Part shown: positions 8,197 through 16,913 of the stretch, piece by piece
How positions within the stretch are numbered: the first letter of the stretch is position 1
Layout: the number at the start of each line of letters is the position of its first letter
Assembly (NCBI GenBank): GCA_020025195.1
Contig: JAHHSN010000005.1
Location: forward strand, 21,184-85,183
Length of the DNA stretch: 64,000 nucleotides
From: Angelakisella sp.
GTDB taxonomy: Bacteria > Bacillota > Clostridia > Oscillospirales > Ruminococcaceae
Direction: 5' to 3'
Translations under genes and position numbers: made by a program
The notes under the pieces: model-generated
Databases searched by the model: none
Seen by the model: the letters and a program-made list of their open reading frames with translations, nothing else
What the model was told of the DNA's origin: nothing

Positions 8197-8721
8197 CGTT
8201 AGTCCTCCTCAAATCACATAAAAAGAAAACGGTTTCTTACCGTTTGGCAGGACGCTTTTGCCGTTTACAGCGACAGAGTGCCGTGCTTGTCTATTCTTCC
8301 ATAAAAACGCCGAAAAGTCAAGCCGAAAGGTCGCTTTTCCCCCAAAAAAGAAACGCCCCGGCGAAATGTGGGAATCGTAAACCGGCAAAGTAAAAACGGC
8401 AGGCCGAGATTTTGTTCTCTGTCTGCCGTTTTTGCAATATAAATTGCCCAACATATTTTTATATGTCGATTTTCGACACCCATTATAACACAGATACAAG
8501 CGCAATAACACCGTTTATCGGCGTATCACTGCGTTCTTAATATAAAATTGGCAGTACCCGCCCCCCGGAAACTGTCAATACTGTTTTAGGAACACCAGTC
8601 TAACGAGCGGTCCTTTCCTTGGGGCAGTCTCCGGCCCTGTGGAGGGTGCTGTTCAAAAGGGAAGGAACCTGCTATACTAGGGGAAGAAAATTGCCGCAGG
8701 GCGGAAATCGGAGGATTATTT
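8197..8721. other. 525-bp divergent intergenic region
   Basis: No convincing protein-coding gene. It contains a hairpin at 8226-8244 just upstream of the NSS start, a long terminator-like hairpin at 8392-8433, a GTCGATTTTCGAC palindrome at 8465-8477, a minus-strand TATAAT at 8482-8487 and, on the plus strand, a TATACT at 8673-8678 that is probably the -10 of the VOC gene. GC content is clearly lower than in the flanking genes. Confidence 0.5.
8385..8478 (-). ncRNA. Candidate small RNA or attenuated leader upstream of NSS gene
   Basis: Read on the minus strand, a perfect TATAAT (8482-8487) is followed by about 40 nt containing a short GTCGA/TCGAC hairpin, and then a strong terminator: 11-bp arms at 8423-8433 and 8392-8402 followed by a T-run (TTTTTAC). 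The transcript would be about 90 nt and would end about 190 nt before the NSS transporter start. It could be an independent small RNA or a premature-termination leader of the transporter mRNA. I recognise no riboswitch class, and no good -35 is visible. Confidence 0.3.
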
Positions 8722-9177
8722 ATGCTGAAAGAAATTCTTCATATCGGGCTTACGGTTACAGACCTTGAGCGCTCCATTGCCTTTTACCGGGATACGCTGG
8801 GACTTCGGTTTGAGGGGGAGCTGACCATGGAAGGGGAGGCAACAGACCGCCTTTTTGGAAGGGAGGGCGTTCGTGCCCGCGTTGCCTATCTCAAGGGGAG
8901 CGAGTCCCTTCTGTCCCCGCCGGTGGAGCTGATTCAGTTCCTCTCCCATCAGCCGGAGCAGCAGCCGACGGATCTTTTCAGAACCTCCGTTTCGGAGATT
9001 TGTTTTGCCACCGAGGACATCTGGGAGGAGTACCGGCGGCTTCTCGCACTGGGGGTGGAGTTCCTCTCGGAACCCCAGCTCTTTGATTTCAGAAAAGATG
9101 GCTTCGGGCAGAGTCTCGCCGTCTATTTTAAAGATCCCGACGGCATCATTCTGGAGCTCATCCAGCCGCTTTCATAA
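8722..9177 (+). CDS. VOC-superfamily (glyoxalase-like) protein
   Basis: 151 residues containing the paired beta-alpha-beta-beta-beta modules of the vicinal oxygen chelate fold. The first module opens with HIGLTVTDLERSIAFYRDTLGLR, represented here by its key residues H7, D13 and F20. The second runs from about residue 84 to the end, with YFKDPDGIILELIQ carrying the metal-binding Glu. This matches lactoylglutathione-lyase-like and dioxygenase-like proteins; the actual reaction cannot be assigned. It is a single gene with a GGAGG site (8710-8714) before the ATG and a terminator just after the stop. Confidence 0.8.
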   Translation: MLKEILHIGLTVTDLERSIAFYRDTLGLRFEGELTMEGEATDRLFGREGVRARVAYLKGSESLLSPPVELIQFLSHQPEQQPTDLFRTSVSEICFATEDIWEEYRRLLALGVEFLSEPQLFDFRKDGFGQSLAVYFKDPDGIILELIQPLS

Positions 9178-9190
9178 AACTTATAGAAGA

Positions 9191-9230
9191 AAAACAGGCC
9201 CGCACCCAAAAGGTGAGGGTCTGTTTTTTC
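9191..9230 (+). terminator. Rho-independent terminator
   Basis: AAACAG..CCC.CACC pairs across a short A-rich loop with GGTG.GGG.CTGTTT, followed by a run of Ts. It sits 14 bp after the stop of the VOC gene. Confidence 0.7.
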
Positions 9231-9363
9231 CTTAATCCTCCCGCGCGGCGTATTTTATGGAAATCCAATAGATTTCCCCCATATTATTTGTTTATTTATG
9301 GAAGAAAAAATGTTTGCAGGGGTCCTCTCCTCTTGTACGGAAAACTTTATAAGTGAAAAAAGC

Positions 9364-9392
9364 TTGACAGCAAACCGTACTATGGGTATAAT
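9364..9392 (+). promoter_or_regulatory. Consensus promoter of the GntR/ABC operon
   Basis: Perfect TTGACA (9364-9369), 17-bp spacer and perfect TATAAT (9387-9392). Such a strong promoter in front of a GntR gene implies repression by the operon's own regulator. Confidence 0.85.
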
Positions 9393-9411
9393 ACAGTCAA
9401 CAACCGTATTA
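9374..9411 (+). promoter_or_regulatory. Candidate GntR operator
   Basis: Two direct repeats, ACCGTACTA (9374-9382) and ACCGTATTA (9403-9411), cover the spacer and the start-site region. TAATAC (9389-9394) and GTATTA (9406-9411) form an inverted repeat overlapping the -10. YtrA-type regulators bind such sites at their own promoters; binding here is inferred. Confidence 0.45.
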
Positions 9412-9444
9412 CAAGACTGACACAGTTTGCGGAAGGAGACAAAG

Positions 9445-9822
9445 ATGATCTCTTTTGAAAGCTTTACCATCACGGGGGATACGCCGATCTATCAGCAGAT
9501 CGTTCTCTTCGTGAAGCGCGGAATCGTCTCGGGCGCCATTCAGGATGGGGAAGAGCTCCCCTCCCGCCGGACACTTTCCACTTGGCTCACGGTCAATCCC
9601 AACACGGCGCAGAAGGCCTATCGGCAGCTGGAGGAGGAGGGACTCATCGAGTCCCACTCCGGCGCAAAAAGTCTGGTTTCCTGCACAGGGGAGCGGCTGC
9701 GGCAGCTCAGGGAGGAGCTCCTCCAAAGCGACCTGCAAAGTCTCATCCGCGCCATGCGGGAGACCGGCTTTGGAAAAGAGGAAGCTCTTCATCTGATGGA
9801 CACACTATGGGAGGACCGATAA
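9445..9822 (+). CDS. GntR-family regulator, YtrA subfamily
   Basis: 125 residues. The winged-helix domain spans about residues 10-75 and has the GntR pattern PIYQQIVLFVKRGIVSG, LPSRRTLSTWLTVNPNTAQKAYRQLEEEGLI and a short wing. The remaining about 50 residues are a small helical region rather than a ligand-binding domain, which defines the YtrA subfamily that controls ABC transporters. Start chosen at 9445 because GGAAGGAGA sits 8 bp upstream. The next gene starts one base after the stop. Expected role: autorepressor of the operon that follows, binding near 9374-9411. Confidence 0.88.
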   Translation: MISFESFTITGDTPIYQQIVLFVKRGIVSGAIQDGEELPSRRTLSTWLTVNPNTAQKAYRQLEEEGLIESHSGAKSLVSCTGERLRQLREELLQSDLQSLIRAMRETGFGKEEALHLMDTLWEDR

Positions 9823-10536
9823 ATGAAAAAGAATCGTTCGTTTTTGGAGTTTTTCGCAAGAAGCAGCTTTCCTGCCGTCCTGGGGCTTCTTTTGGTGGGG
9901 GCGGCCGTACAGTTTCTTCTCTTTAAGGGGGCCTTCACCCCGGAGAACATGGCTTATGAGGTCTTTGCCGAAAGCCGGATCGCCTTTGTTTTTTATGTAG
10001 TCTTTCTCCTTATCACGGCGGCCCTCTCCCTGCCCGGGTGCGGCTTTACTTCCCGGGTCAGCTATACGATAAAACGTCTGGGAGTGAACGAGACCCACGT
10101 CTTTCTTTTGCAGGCGCTCTATAATTTTATGGTCTATGTTATCGTCATGGCGGCGGAGGTTTTTACCGTACTGGGGCTGATTGCCTACTATAAAGCCTCG
10201 GCGCCGCCCGACTTCTGGGGCCCGCAGGAGGTGCTCCTCACCTTTTACCGGGACCCGTTCCTGCATGGGCTCCTGCCCCTTGCCGACTGGACGCGCGGAC
10301 TTATCAATCTCGCGGTGATGCTGCTTCTCAGCCTGACGGCGGCGGCCTTCCCGGTGACGCAGCGCCGGGGCAAACGGTTCCCGGCCATTCTGCCGGCAGT
10401 CCTCTGGACGGTGCTGTTTTTCAGCCAGCAGATCGAATATGGCTATCGGGGGACGCTGCTGCTGAGCGGGGTTGTCATTGCTGCGCTGGTGGCACTGTCT
10501 CAGGTCTTCAGCAAGGAGGTTTCTTATGATGGATAA
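9823..10536 (+). CDS. Membrane protein of ABC transporter operon (permease-like)
   Basis: 237 residues, directly after the GntR gene. It has about six hydrophobic segments (roughly 15-33, 48-70, 88-118, 148-170, 180-200, 208-230) and no enzyme motif. Position, size and helix pattern fit the unassigned membrane subunits of YtrABC-type transporters (ABC-2-like permeases). The middle segment RVSYTIKRLGVNETHVFLLQALYNF is the kind of coupling loop seen in such permeases. It overlaps the next gene by 11 bp, so the two are translationally coupled. Substrate unknown. Confidence 0.6.
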   Translation: MKKNRSFLEFFARSSFPAVLGLLLVGAAVQFLLFKGAFTPENMAYEVFAESRIAFVFYVVFLLITAALSLPGCGFTSRVSYTIKRLGVNETHVFLLQALYNFMVYVIVMAAEVFTVLGLIAYYKASAPPDFWGPQEVLLTFYRDPFLHGLLPLADWTRGLINLAVMLLLSLTAAAFPVTQRRGKRFPAILPAVLWTVLFFSQQIEYGYRGTLLLSGVVIAALVALSQVFSKEVSYDG

Positions 10537-10999
10537 GCTTCGGCGCATGGCGCCTCCCGGCTTTCCCCTGCGGGAGGAGACGGTCCTCTTTCGGGCAGCG
10601 TTCGTGATCGCTTTTCTCTGGAGCCTGACCTATTTTTTCAGGCTTCATTCCGCGCTGTTCTGGATTCCCCTCGATAAGACGATGCCGACCTTTTCGCAGC
10701 TCATGGAGGGACGAATGTTCCTTTTCTGGGCGCCGGTCCTGGTGGCGCTCGGCTACACCTTCGCGCATTACGCCTCGTACTATCACAGGAGCCGCAGTAT
10801 TTACCTTATGCGGCGTCTCCCCGACCGGGGACTGCTGCTCCGCCAGTGTGTGACGCTTCCGCTTCTGGGGCTCCTCACGGCGGTTCTCACGGTGCTCATC
10901 CTGCTGGCCGTTTATTACGGCGTCTATCTTCTCCTAACGCCGGAGGAATACGTCACGGCGGGGCAATGGCAAATGATTGGGAGGGCTTTTTATGCTTAA
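10526..10999 (+). CDS. Small membrane protein of ABC operon (permease-like)
   Basis: 157 residues with about three transmembrane segments (about 20-37, 59-77, 105-127) and a basic loop YYHRSRSIYLMRRLPDRGLLLRQ. That loop resembles the cytoplasmic coupling helix of ABC-2 permeases and echoes the TIKRLGVNETHVFLLQ segment in the preceding protein, so the two may be the two permease chains. Start placed at 10526 because AAGGAGG (10513-10519) precedes it. Its end overlaps the ATPase start by 8 bp. No sequence motif gives a substrate. Confidence 0.55.
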   Translation: MMDKLRRMAPPGFPLREETVLFRAAFVIAFLWSLTYFFRLHSALFWIPLDKTMPTFSQLMEGRMFLFWAPVLVALGYTFAHYASYYHRSRSIYLMRRLPDRGLLLRQCVTLPLLGLLTAVLTVLILLAVYYGVYLLLTPEEYVTAGQWQMIGRAFYA

Positions 11000-11723
11000 A
11001 TTAACGGATATTACCAAGAATTACGGCTTCACCCCGGCACTGAAGGGGGTCTCGCTGGAATTTCCCCGCGGGGAGATCGTCGGCCTCTTCGGAGAAAACG
11101 GCGCCGGAAAAACAACGCTGATGAAGTGCATTTTCGGCTTTACCGGCTATATGGGAAGTGTCACGCTGGACGGGGAGCTCCTCACCCGGAAGAACATCGA
11201 AAAGCTCTCCTTTGCCACCTGTGAGCATTCTTTTTTCCCGAATCTCTCTCCCGAGGGGCATCGGGATTTCTATAAGGAGCAGTTTCCGCACTTCAGAGAG
11301 AAGCGCTTTGAGGCCCTCATGGATTTCTTCGATCTTCCCCGCAAGGGACTTCTTCATTCCTTTTCCACCGGGCAGAAGAACCAGTTTGAGGTCATCATGG
11401 CGCTTTCTCAGGGCGCGGAATACATCCTGATGGATGAGCCCTTCGCCGGGAACGACATCTTTAACCGGGAGGACTTCTACAAGGTGCTGCTCGGTATTCT
11501 GGAGCCGACCGAGACGGTCATCCTTTCCACGCACCTCATCGAGGAGGTTTCCGGCTTCATCGGGCGGGCGGTGCTGCTCCACGAGGGAGAGCTCGTCGGA
11601 GACGCCGACATAACCGAGCTGGAGGAAAGCGGAAAGACGCTGATGCAGTATGTGAAGGAAAGCTATCACTACCGCGCCGACCGCGTGAGCCGCGCCCTTG
11701 ACGCGCTGGGCGGCGAGGACTGA
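10992..11723 (+). CDS. ABC transporter ATP-binding protein
   Basis: 243 residues. Walker A is GLFGENGAGKTTLMK (about 33-47). The signature motif is the variant SFSTGQKNQ in place of LSGGQ. Walker B is YILMDEPFAGNDIF with the catalytic Glu, and the switch His follows in LSTHLIEE. The overall pattern is that of YtrB/CcmA-like subunits that partner ABC-2-type permeases, in keeping with the two membrane genes immediately upstream. Start at 10992 (ATGCTTAAA) has a GGGAGG site 7-12 bp before it. Likely substrates of such GntR-linked systems include peptides or cell-envelope antibiotics, but this is inference. Confidence 0.88.
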   Translation: MLKLTDITKNYGFTPALKGVSLEFPRGEIVGLFGENGAGKTTLMKCIFGFTGYMGSVTLDGELLTRKNIEKLSFATCEHSFFPNLSPEGHRDFYKEQFPHFREKRFEALMDFFDLPRKGLLHSFSTGQKNQFEVIMALSQGAEYILMDEPFAGNDIFNREDFYKVLLGILEPTETVILSTHLIEEVSGFIGRAVLLHEGELVGDADITELEESGKTLMQYVKESYHYRADRVSRALDALGGED

Positions 11724-11735
11724 GGAGGGGAGACC

Positions 11736-13112
11736 ATGAAAAAAAGCTTGATGGCAGTGGGGCTCCTTTTCCTGCTTTCGGCGGGCGGCCTTCTGGCGGC
11801 GAACCTCACCGTCGGCCGTTCGGCGAAGGCGGTGGAGCTGACCGAAACGGTGCTGGCGGGCGATCCTGCCGCGGCGGCCGATCTGACCGTTGTTTCTAAG
11901 GAGGTATTCCGGAACCGTCTTTTCTGGGAGATCACCATGCACCCCGGCGGCGGCGCCGAGCCCCGCTGCTACTTTGATCCCAAGCCCAAAACGGAGACCT
12001 CCCATGAATCCCGGGTGGAGCTCGGTCTGGAGACGAATATGTCCGGGACCGGTGTGTTTTACTTTGATGAAAGCTCCTCCTGGCCTTCGACCAATGAAAT
12101 CCTCAAGGATGTGGCGACCCGGGTGCGCCCCGGCTCCACCCACCATGAGGTGGCGGAATTTTCCGACTACTATTCCACCTATCATCTGGCGTGCAGCATC
12201 TGGATGGACCACGGCGTGGGATGGTCGTGGAAGGAGAAGACCGAGAAGAGCCTCGCCGATTATTTTCAGTTTCCGGTGCTGTCCGGTCACAAGCTGGACG
12301 TCGTAATGGAAGCCGATCCGTCCGGCGCCATTGTCTCCGTCACCACCAATTCCGTCGGCGGGGAGCAGATTGTGGACAGCGAGACCGCGGCGGAGCTCAT
12401 GGTGCGCTCCGCCTCCGCCGGGGATGAAAACACGGCGTTCTTTACGGTCGAGGCCCGACAGGTGGACGGCACGCTCATGGATTACAGCAGGGTGCCGGGC
12501 GGCTACGGGGTCTATCGGCTTTCCTTCCGGGAGCTGGGAACGGGCGAGATCCCCGTCCCCACGCCGGTCCTGCCCCTGGCCCCCGAGGAAAGCGTCCTGC
12601 AGATGGAGCTTTCCGCCGACGGGGAGCGGGTCCTTCTGGTGGTGGAGTCCGGCGGAGAGTATTCGCTTATCACCCTCAGCATGGAGGGAAAGCTGCTGCA
12701 GCGGCTGCCGGTGGAGCTCCCCGGAAGCCTCCGCCCGGAGGAGAGCTTTGTGCTCCTCTATGTCTGGGAGACGGAGGCGCAGGAGGGAGTACCCTTCCAG
12801 GTCTTTGAGGAGCAGGAGGACGGCACACTGACCTTTCTCTTTTCCGGCCGTGAGCCTTCCCTTGGGGAGAAGCAACATATTTCGGAGCGCGCCTTTGCCT
12901 TTGATGGCCGCCGCCTTGCCATTGCGGGGCGGGGAGAGGGCTACGGCGTGGAGGAAGACAATCTTTACTGGCTCTCGGTGCATGATGAATCAGGACTTCT
13001 CTATCATGGGAAGTATGAGCACAGTATCAATCGTGCCTTCCGGCCCGATAATCGGTGGCGTGATTGGGTTCATGCGTCGGGCTTCCCGGCCATCTTCTGG
13101 GAGAACACCTGA
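11736..13112 (+). CDS. Exported/membrane-anchored protein of unknown function, linked to ABC operon
   Basis: 458 residues, starting 12 bp after the ATPase gene. An N-terminal hydrophobic segment (about 5-23, MAVGLLFLLSAGGLLAANL) acts as signal or anchor with no lipobox. The rest is outside the membrane, rich in short beta strands. The C-terminal part (about 290-440) shows repeating LxxxSADGERVLLVVES-like strands suggesting a beta-propeller-type fold. I recognise no family. As part of the same unit as the GntR/ABC genes it may sense or bind the transported compound. A convergent terminator follows. Confidence 0.55.
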   Translation: MKKSLMAVGLLFLLSAGGLLAANLTVGRSAKAVELTETVLAGDPAAAADLTVVSKEVFRNRLFWEITMHPGGGAEPRCYFDPKPKTETSHESRVELGLETNMSGTGVFYFDESSSWPSTNEILKDVATRVRPGSTHHEVAEFSDYYSTYHLACSIWMDHGVGWSWKEKTEKSLADYFQFPVLSGHKLDVVMEADPSGAIVSVTTNSVGGEQIVDSETAAELMVRSASAGDENTAFFTVEARQVDGTLMDYSRVPGGYGVYRLSFRELGTGEIPVPTPVLPLAPEESVLQMELSADGERVLLVVESGGEYSLITLSMEGKLLQRLPVELPGSLRPEESFVLLYVWETEAQEGVPFQVFEEQEDGTLTFLFSGREPSLGEKQHISERAFAFDGRRLAIAGRGEGYGVEEDNLYWLSVHDESGLLYHGKYEHSINRAFRPDNRWRDWVHASGFPAIFWENT

Positions 13113-13131
13113 CCCGGCAGAATAAAAAGAA

Positions 13132-13168
13132 CACCCGAAGCCTTTTTGCCGGTTTCGGGTGCTTTTTT
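13132..13168. terminator. Bidirectional terminator
   Basis: CACCCGAA (13132-13139) pairs with TTCGGGTG (13154-13161), followed by CTTTTTTAT. The reverse strand reads into TTCTTTTTATT. It separates the ABC operon from the convergent surface-protein gene. Confidence 0.8.
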
Positions 13169-13182
13169 ATGGGGAACAGAGG

Positions 13183-16100
13183 TTAGAAGTCATCATCCTC
13201 ATTCCAGACGCGCCGCCGGTGGATGATGACGCCCAGAATCACGGCGAGGAGGAGCCCCGCGCCCAAAGCGCCCCAGACGAGGGGGCTCACAGGCTTTTGG
13301 GGGGGCTCCGGCTCCGGAAGAACGGCGGGCAGCTCCGCGCCCGGCTCCAGCGTGAGCTTCCCGGCCGCGCCGATGAGCTTCCCGTCGGCCAGCTGCAGCT
13401 CAGTATCCGCCAGAGCGATGGTATAGGCGAGCCGGCCGTTTTCATCCTCCGCGCGCTTCAGGGCGTAGAGGTGTTCGGTGCCGTCGGGGTCGGCCGCGCT
13501 CTTGATCACATAGTTTTCGGGGAGCACGATGACCCGGTCAGGGGAGAGGGGAGCGCCCTCCGGCTTTTCGGCCGGAAGGAGGAGCGCCGCATGGCTGGCC
13601 CGGGAGTCAAATACGCCGCCCGTTTCAATACGGAAGGCGTTTTCCGTACCGGGCTTAATGAGAAGACCGTCCTTTCCCTCGACAGTGAGGCGGCCTTTTT
13701 CGCCGATCATCACACGGGAAGCGAGCACGGCGCTTTCCCGTCCGTCGGTCCTTACCGAGAGCGTACCGTTCACGGTCAGGGCGCAGCCGGTTTCCCCCTT
13801 GCAGGAAAGCCCCAGACCGCGCGTCTTTTCGGTGAGAATGGCAACATTCGCTCCCTCATGGAAGAGGATATGATCCTCCGGGGAATCCAGAAGCAGCGCG
13901 CCCTTGAGGGTCAGCTTCCCCGGCCCGGAGAAGGAAAGCTCCAGCGGGATGCCGCCCTTTTCGGAGGTCAGGGTGATGCCCTTCAGCACGGTATCCTCCC
14001 GGGTCTCAATGATGATTTTTTCGGTGTTGGAGCGCCGCCCGATGCAAATGGCCTTTTCGGAGTTCAGCCCCGAAAGAATGAGGGTACTCACGTTTTTATC
14101 CACGATCAAGCGGTAGCCGTCGCCTTCTTTGGCCGTGCCGGACTGCAGGACGATGAGGTCCGGTTCCTGCGGCTTGGGGGCGGGAGGCTTGGGCTTGGGC
14201 TTTGGCTTTGGCGCCGGCTCCGGGATCGGCTCGGGGTCCGGCTCATAGTAGGAGCCATGGTAAGTAAAGCGGGGCTTTGCCGTCACAATGGAATCCGGTT
14301 CCGCCGCAATGAGCCCAAAGAGCTCCTCTGTGAGGGCGGTATAGTGCCGGTCTTTTATGACCCAATCCCTAAAGGTGTGGCTGGAGTCGTTTTCCGCCTG
14401 AGGGAATACCGTCCCAACGTCGCCGAGGCGATAGCTGAGGGTTTCCTTGTGGTCGTTTTTTCGGTCAAGGAAGATGACCTTGACCATGCGGTTGTCATTC
14501 AGCACCGTGAAGGGGCAGAAGCCGTTCGGCACGGTAAAGCCGAGGGCCTCATCCTTTATAAAATCCGGCTTATAGTAGAAGACCTTACCGTCCTTCTGGT
14601 GCTTTACGCAGGTGGTTTCCGCCTTTGGCACAAAGCCCGCCGGCAGAGAGAGCGCAACCTGAACCGTTCCCTTCATGGGGAGCTTTCCCTCCGAGAGAAG
14701 GACGGAATTTTCCCCAGAGATCGCTTCCGAGCCCTTGGCGGTGGTCGCCAGTACCTTGTATTTCGGGGTGATGTCATAGGTGACGGCGGTCAGCGCCTTC
14801 TTTTCATCCAGTGCGGCGCCGGTCACGGTGACCTCCACATAGGGCTGCACCACCACAGCGGCCGTTTGGCCCTCCGGGAGCTTATCTCCCATGGCTTCTT
14901 TGATTTTTACCTCGGTAAAGGCTTCCCCGCCGATGATAATGCTGCCGTCCGCCGCCTTTTTTGTGATGCCGTAAGCCTCCTCCAAGAGAAACTCATTCTT
15001 TATAAGGGGGGCTTTGCCAAGCGCCTTGATTGCGTCTTCAATGGCTTTCTTTTCCCCGGCCGGCTTTTGGGCAAGGTCGGCAGGGGCATGGATCATACGC
15101 TTGCCGGGGCGGAAGAAAAGGTCGGCGGGCGCCGGCTTGACGCCGGTAAAATCGGTCGTATAGCTGACGCCTGCCACAGTGATAACAGCAGGGACGGTCA
15201 CATAGGTCTTGGTGTTCGTGTCATATGCTACGGTAAAGGTACCGGTGGTGGTGTCATTCAGGGTATAGGTAATGGTCGCCTTCTGTTCCTCGCTCAGAAT
15301 ACCGGAAAACCGCAGGACGTTCTCAGAGACCGCCGCGGAGAGGGCGGGCTGATCGGTCACGGCGGAAAGGATCTTTTTGAGGACGGTGCGGTGGGTGAAG
15401 TGGACCCCGTCCATGTCGGCAGCTTCCGAGATGAGACAGAAATCATCCCCAAAGAACTCCGGCCCGATCTCATTGGTATAGAGACCGCCGGAGATCACCC
15501 GGGAGAGTCCGGAAGCGCTGAGATCCACCCGGCTCGCGAATTTTCCGCCTTCGATGCGCATGTCGACCTTCTGCCCGGAACCCATTTGGCAGTCAATGGC
15601 GCGGAGCGAGCAGTTGTTATCACTTTTCAGAAGCCCGCCCTTTATGGTGACGGTGAGGGGGATTTTGGCATAGGGTGCGGAGCAGTTAGCCGCCACGGTG
15701 AGGGCGTCGCCCACCTTCGGACTACCGGAGCTTTCCCCATAGAGCCGGAGGAGCGTTTCGTTGGGCATGGCTTCTGCCCTATGCCCGATGACCGTGCCGC
15801 TCTGGAGGGTGAGGCTGCCGCAGCAGATTTCAACGCCGGAGCCGTTTTGACCCTCAATGATGACTTCGGAATCCTTGCCGTCCGGTTTGCCGATAACAAG
15901 AGCGCCGCTATGCGGCCAGTAGATGGCGGTGCCGCCGGACCGGAGCGTGCCGCTCAGCACCGTGAGGGAACAGCCGGGGTCCCCGCCGGAATAGAGGTTG
16001 TTCCCGATAACGGCATAGTGCTGTCCACTGACGGTGCCGCCGTTTACGGTGCATTGGGCAGAGGCGGTGACGTTATCCTTGGAACGGTTAAAGAGGGCGA

Positions 16101-16737
16101 TGCCCGCCGTAAAGATTTTTTCGGGATTATTGGTACCCGCAGTGACTGTACCGCCGTTTATGGTGACGGAACCGCCGTAGGATTGGACGGCGTGGCCGTT
16201 CGCTGCGGTGATGGCACCGGAGGAAGTGACGGCGCCGCCTTCATTTAAGACGGCGGGCTGGTTGGCATGGCCCAGCCGTTTGACCGAGCTTAGGGCGGAA
16301 ATTTCCAGCACGGCGCCCTCCCGGTTGCAAAGGGTCGGGAGATTGGCACCGGAGCTTTGCTCCAGCTGTACGTTCTCCAGGGTAAGGGCTCCTTTGTTTT
16401 CAAGAGTGCCCTTGATGGTTCCGTTTTTTATAACGGTGTTCCCCTCCGAGGAAAGCGATGCGGTCAGCGCCTTTCCGCCGAGGTCCAGAGTGACGTCTTT
16501 GAGGGAGAGCGGCGTCTCACCGGTGATCTCCTGATCCACGAGTAGAACGACCGCATTGTCCGATGGGAGAGCCGCCAGCGCCTCTATTAGAGTATCATAG
16601 TGCGTGGCGCCAATGGCAGCCGCATGGGTGCAGTCGGGGTTGGTACAGTTTTCAGCCGGAGCCGCCAGCACACCGACCGGAAGCTGCAGCGCCACCATGA
16701 GGAGTGCCAAAAAGAGAGAAATCATTTTTTTCGTCAT
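13183..16737 (-). CDS. Large cell-surface protein with beta-helix-like region and C-terminal anchor
   Basis: 1184 residues. A signal peptide (about 1-26, ending GVLAAPAENC) is followed by a Gly/Thr/Val-rich region (about 50-450) with many short repeats of the GGTVTAG / SGTLRSGG kind, as in right-handed beta-helix (pectin-lyase-like) surface proteins. A middle region (about 450-850) has InlB-like strands (TFRDWVIKD), and a Pro-Lys linker (KPKPKPKPPAPKP) lies near residue 880. A second beta-rich region follows. The C-terminus is one membrane helix (about 1148-1170) followed by HRRRVWNEDDDF; there is no LPxTG motif, so a transmembrane anchor is likely. The two Cys pairs near the N-terminus (CTNPDCTH) are unusual. 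A role in adhesion or polysaccharide binding is an inference. Confidence 0.75.
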   Translation of the reverse strand: MTKKMISLFLALLMVALQLPVGVLAAPAENCTNPDCTHAAAIGATHYDTLIEALAALPSDNAVVLLVDQEITGETPLSLKDVTLDLGGKALTASLSSEGNTVIKNGTIKGTLENKGALTLENVQLEQSSGANLPTLCNREGAVLEISALSSVKRLGHANQPAVLNEGGAVTSSGAITAANGHAVQSYGGSVTINGGTVTAGTNNPEKIFTAGIALFNRSKDNVTASAQCTVNGGTVSGQHYAVIGNNLYSGGDPGCSLTVLSGTLRSGGTAIYWPHSGALVIGKPDGKDSEVIIEGQNGSGVEICCGSLTLQSGTVIGHRAEAMPNETLLRLYGESSGSPKVGDALTVAANCSAPYAKIPLTVTIKGGLLKSDNNCSLRAIDCQMGSGQKVDMRIEGGKFASRVDLSASGLSRVISGGLYTNEIGPEFFGDDFCLISEAADMDGVHFTHRTVLKKILSAVTDQPALSAAVSENVLRFSGILSEEQKATITYTLNDTTTGTFTVAYDTNTKTYVTVPAVITVAGVSYTTDFTGVKPAPADLFFRPGKRMIHAPADLAQKPAGEKKAIEDAIKALGKAPLIKNEFLLEEAYGITKKAADGSIIIGGEAFTEVKIKEAMGDKLPEGQTAAVVVQPYVEVTVTGAALDEKKALTAVTYDITPKYKVLATTAKGSEAISGENSVLLSEGKLPMKGTVQVALSLPAGFVPKAETTCVKHQKDGKVFYYKPDFIKDEALGFTVPNGFCPFTVLNDNRMVKVIFLDRKNDHKETLSYRLGDVGTVFPQAENDSSHTFRDWVIKDRHYTALTEELFGLIAAEPDSIVTAKPRFTYHGSYYEPDPEPIPEPAPKPKPKPKPPAPKPQEPDLIVLQSGTAKEGDGYRLIVDKNVSTLILSGLNSEKAICIGRRSNTEKIIIETREDTVLKGITLTSEKGGIPLELSFSGPGKLTLKGALLLDSPEDHILFHEGANVAILTEKTRGLGLSCKGETGCALTVNGTLSVRTDGRESAVLASRVMIGEKGRLTVEGKDGLLIKPGTENAFRIETGGVFDSRASHAALLLPAEKPEGAPLSPDRVIVLPENYVIKSAADPDGTEHLYALKRAEDENGRLAYTIALADTELQLADGKLIGAAGKLTLEPGAELPAVLPEPEPPQKPVSPLVWGALGAGLLLAVILGVIIHRRRVWNEDDDF

Positions 16738-16857
16738 GTCGTCGGACCTCCTTTAAGCGGGGGAGAGGAGCTTTCTTAAAAACCAACATTTTCCTTAAGC
16801 CCATCATACCACGATCCGCCTTTCTTTTACAATATGCACTTCGGGAAAAGAAGTGAG

Positions 16858-16892
16858 TAAAACCCCCGCACAGAGTCTTCTGTACAGGGGTG
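16858..16892 (-). terminator. Terminator of the TetR gene
   Basis: Read on the minus strand, ACCCCTGTACAGA and TCTGTGCGGGGGT pair with small mismatches around a 4-nt loop and run into TTTTA. It lies about 22 bp after the TetR-family stop codon. Confidence 0.6.
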
Positions 16893-16913
16893 ATCTTTCG
16901 GACAGATTTAGTT

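Noticed and set aside
13159..16248. Long open frame (about 1030 codons) on the plus strand opposite the surface-protein gene
   Set aside because: It is the antisense shadow of a high-GC repeat-rich gene, has no ribosome site or recognisable domain, and the minus-strand protein has a signal peptide and membrane anchor.
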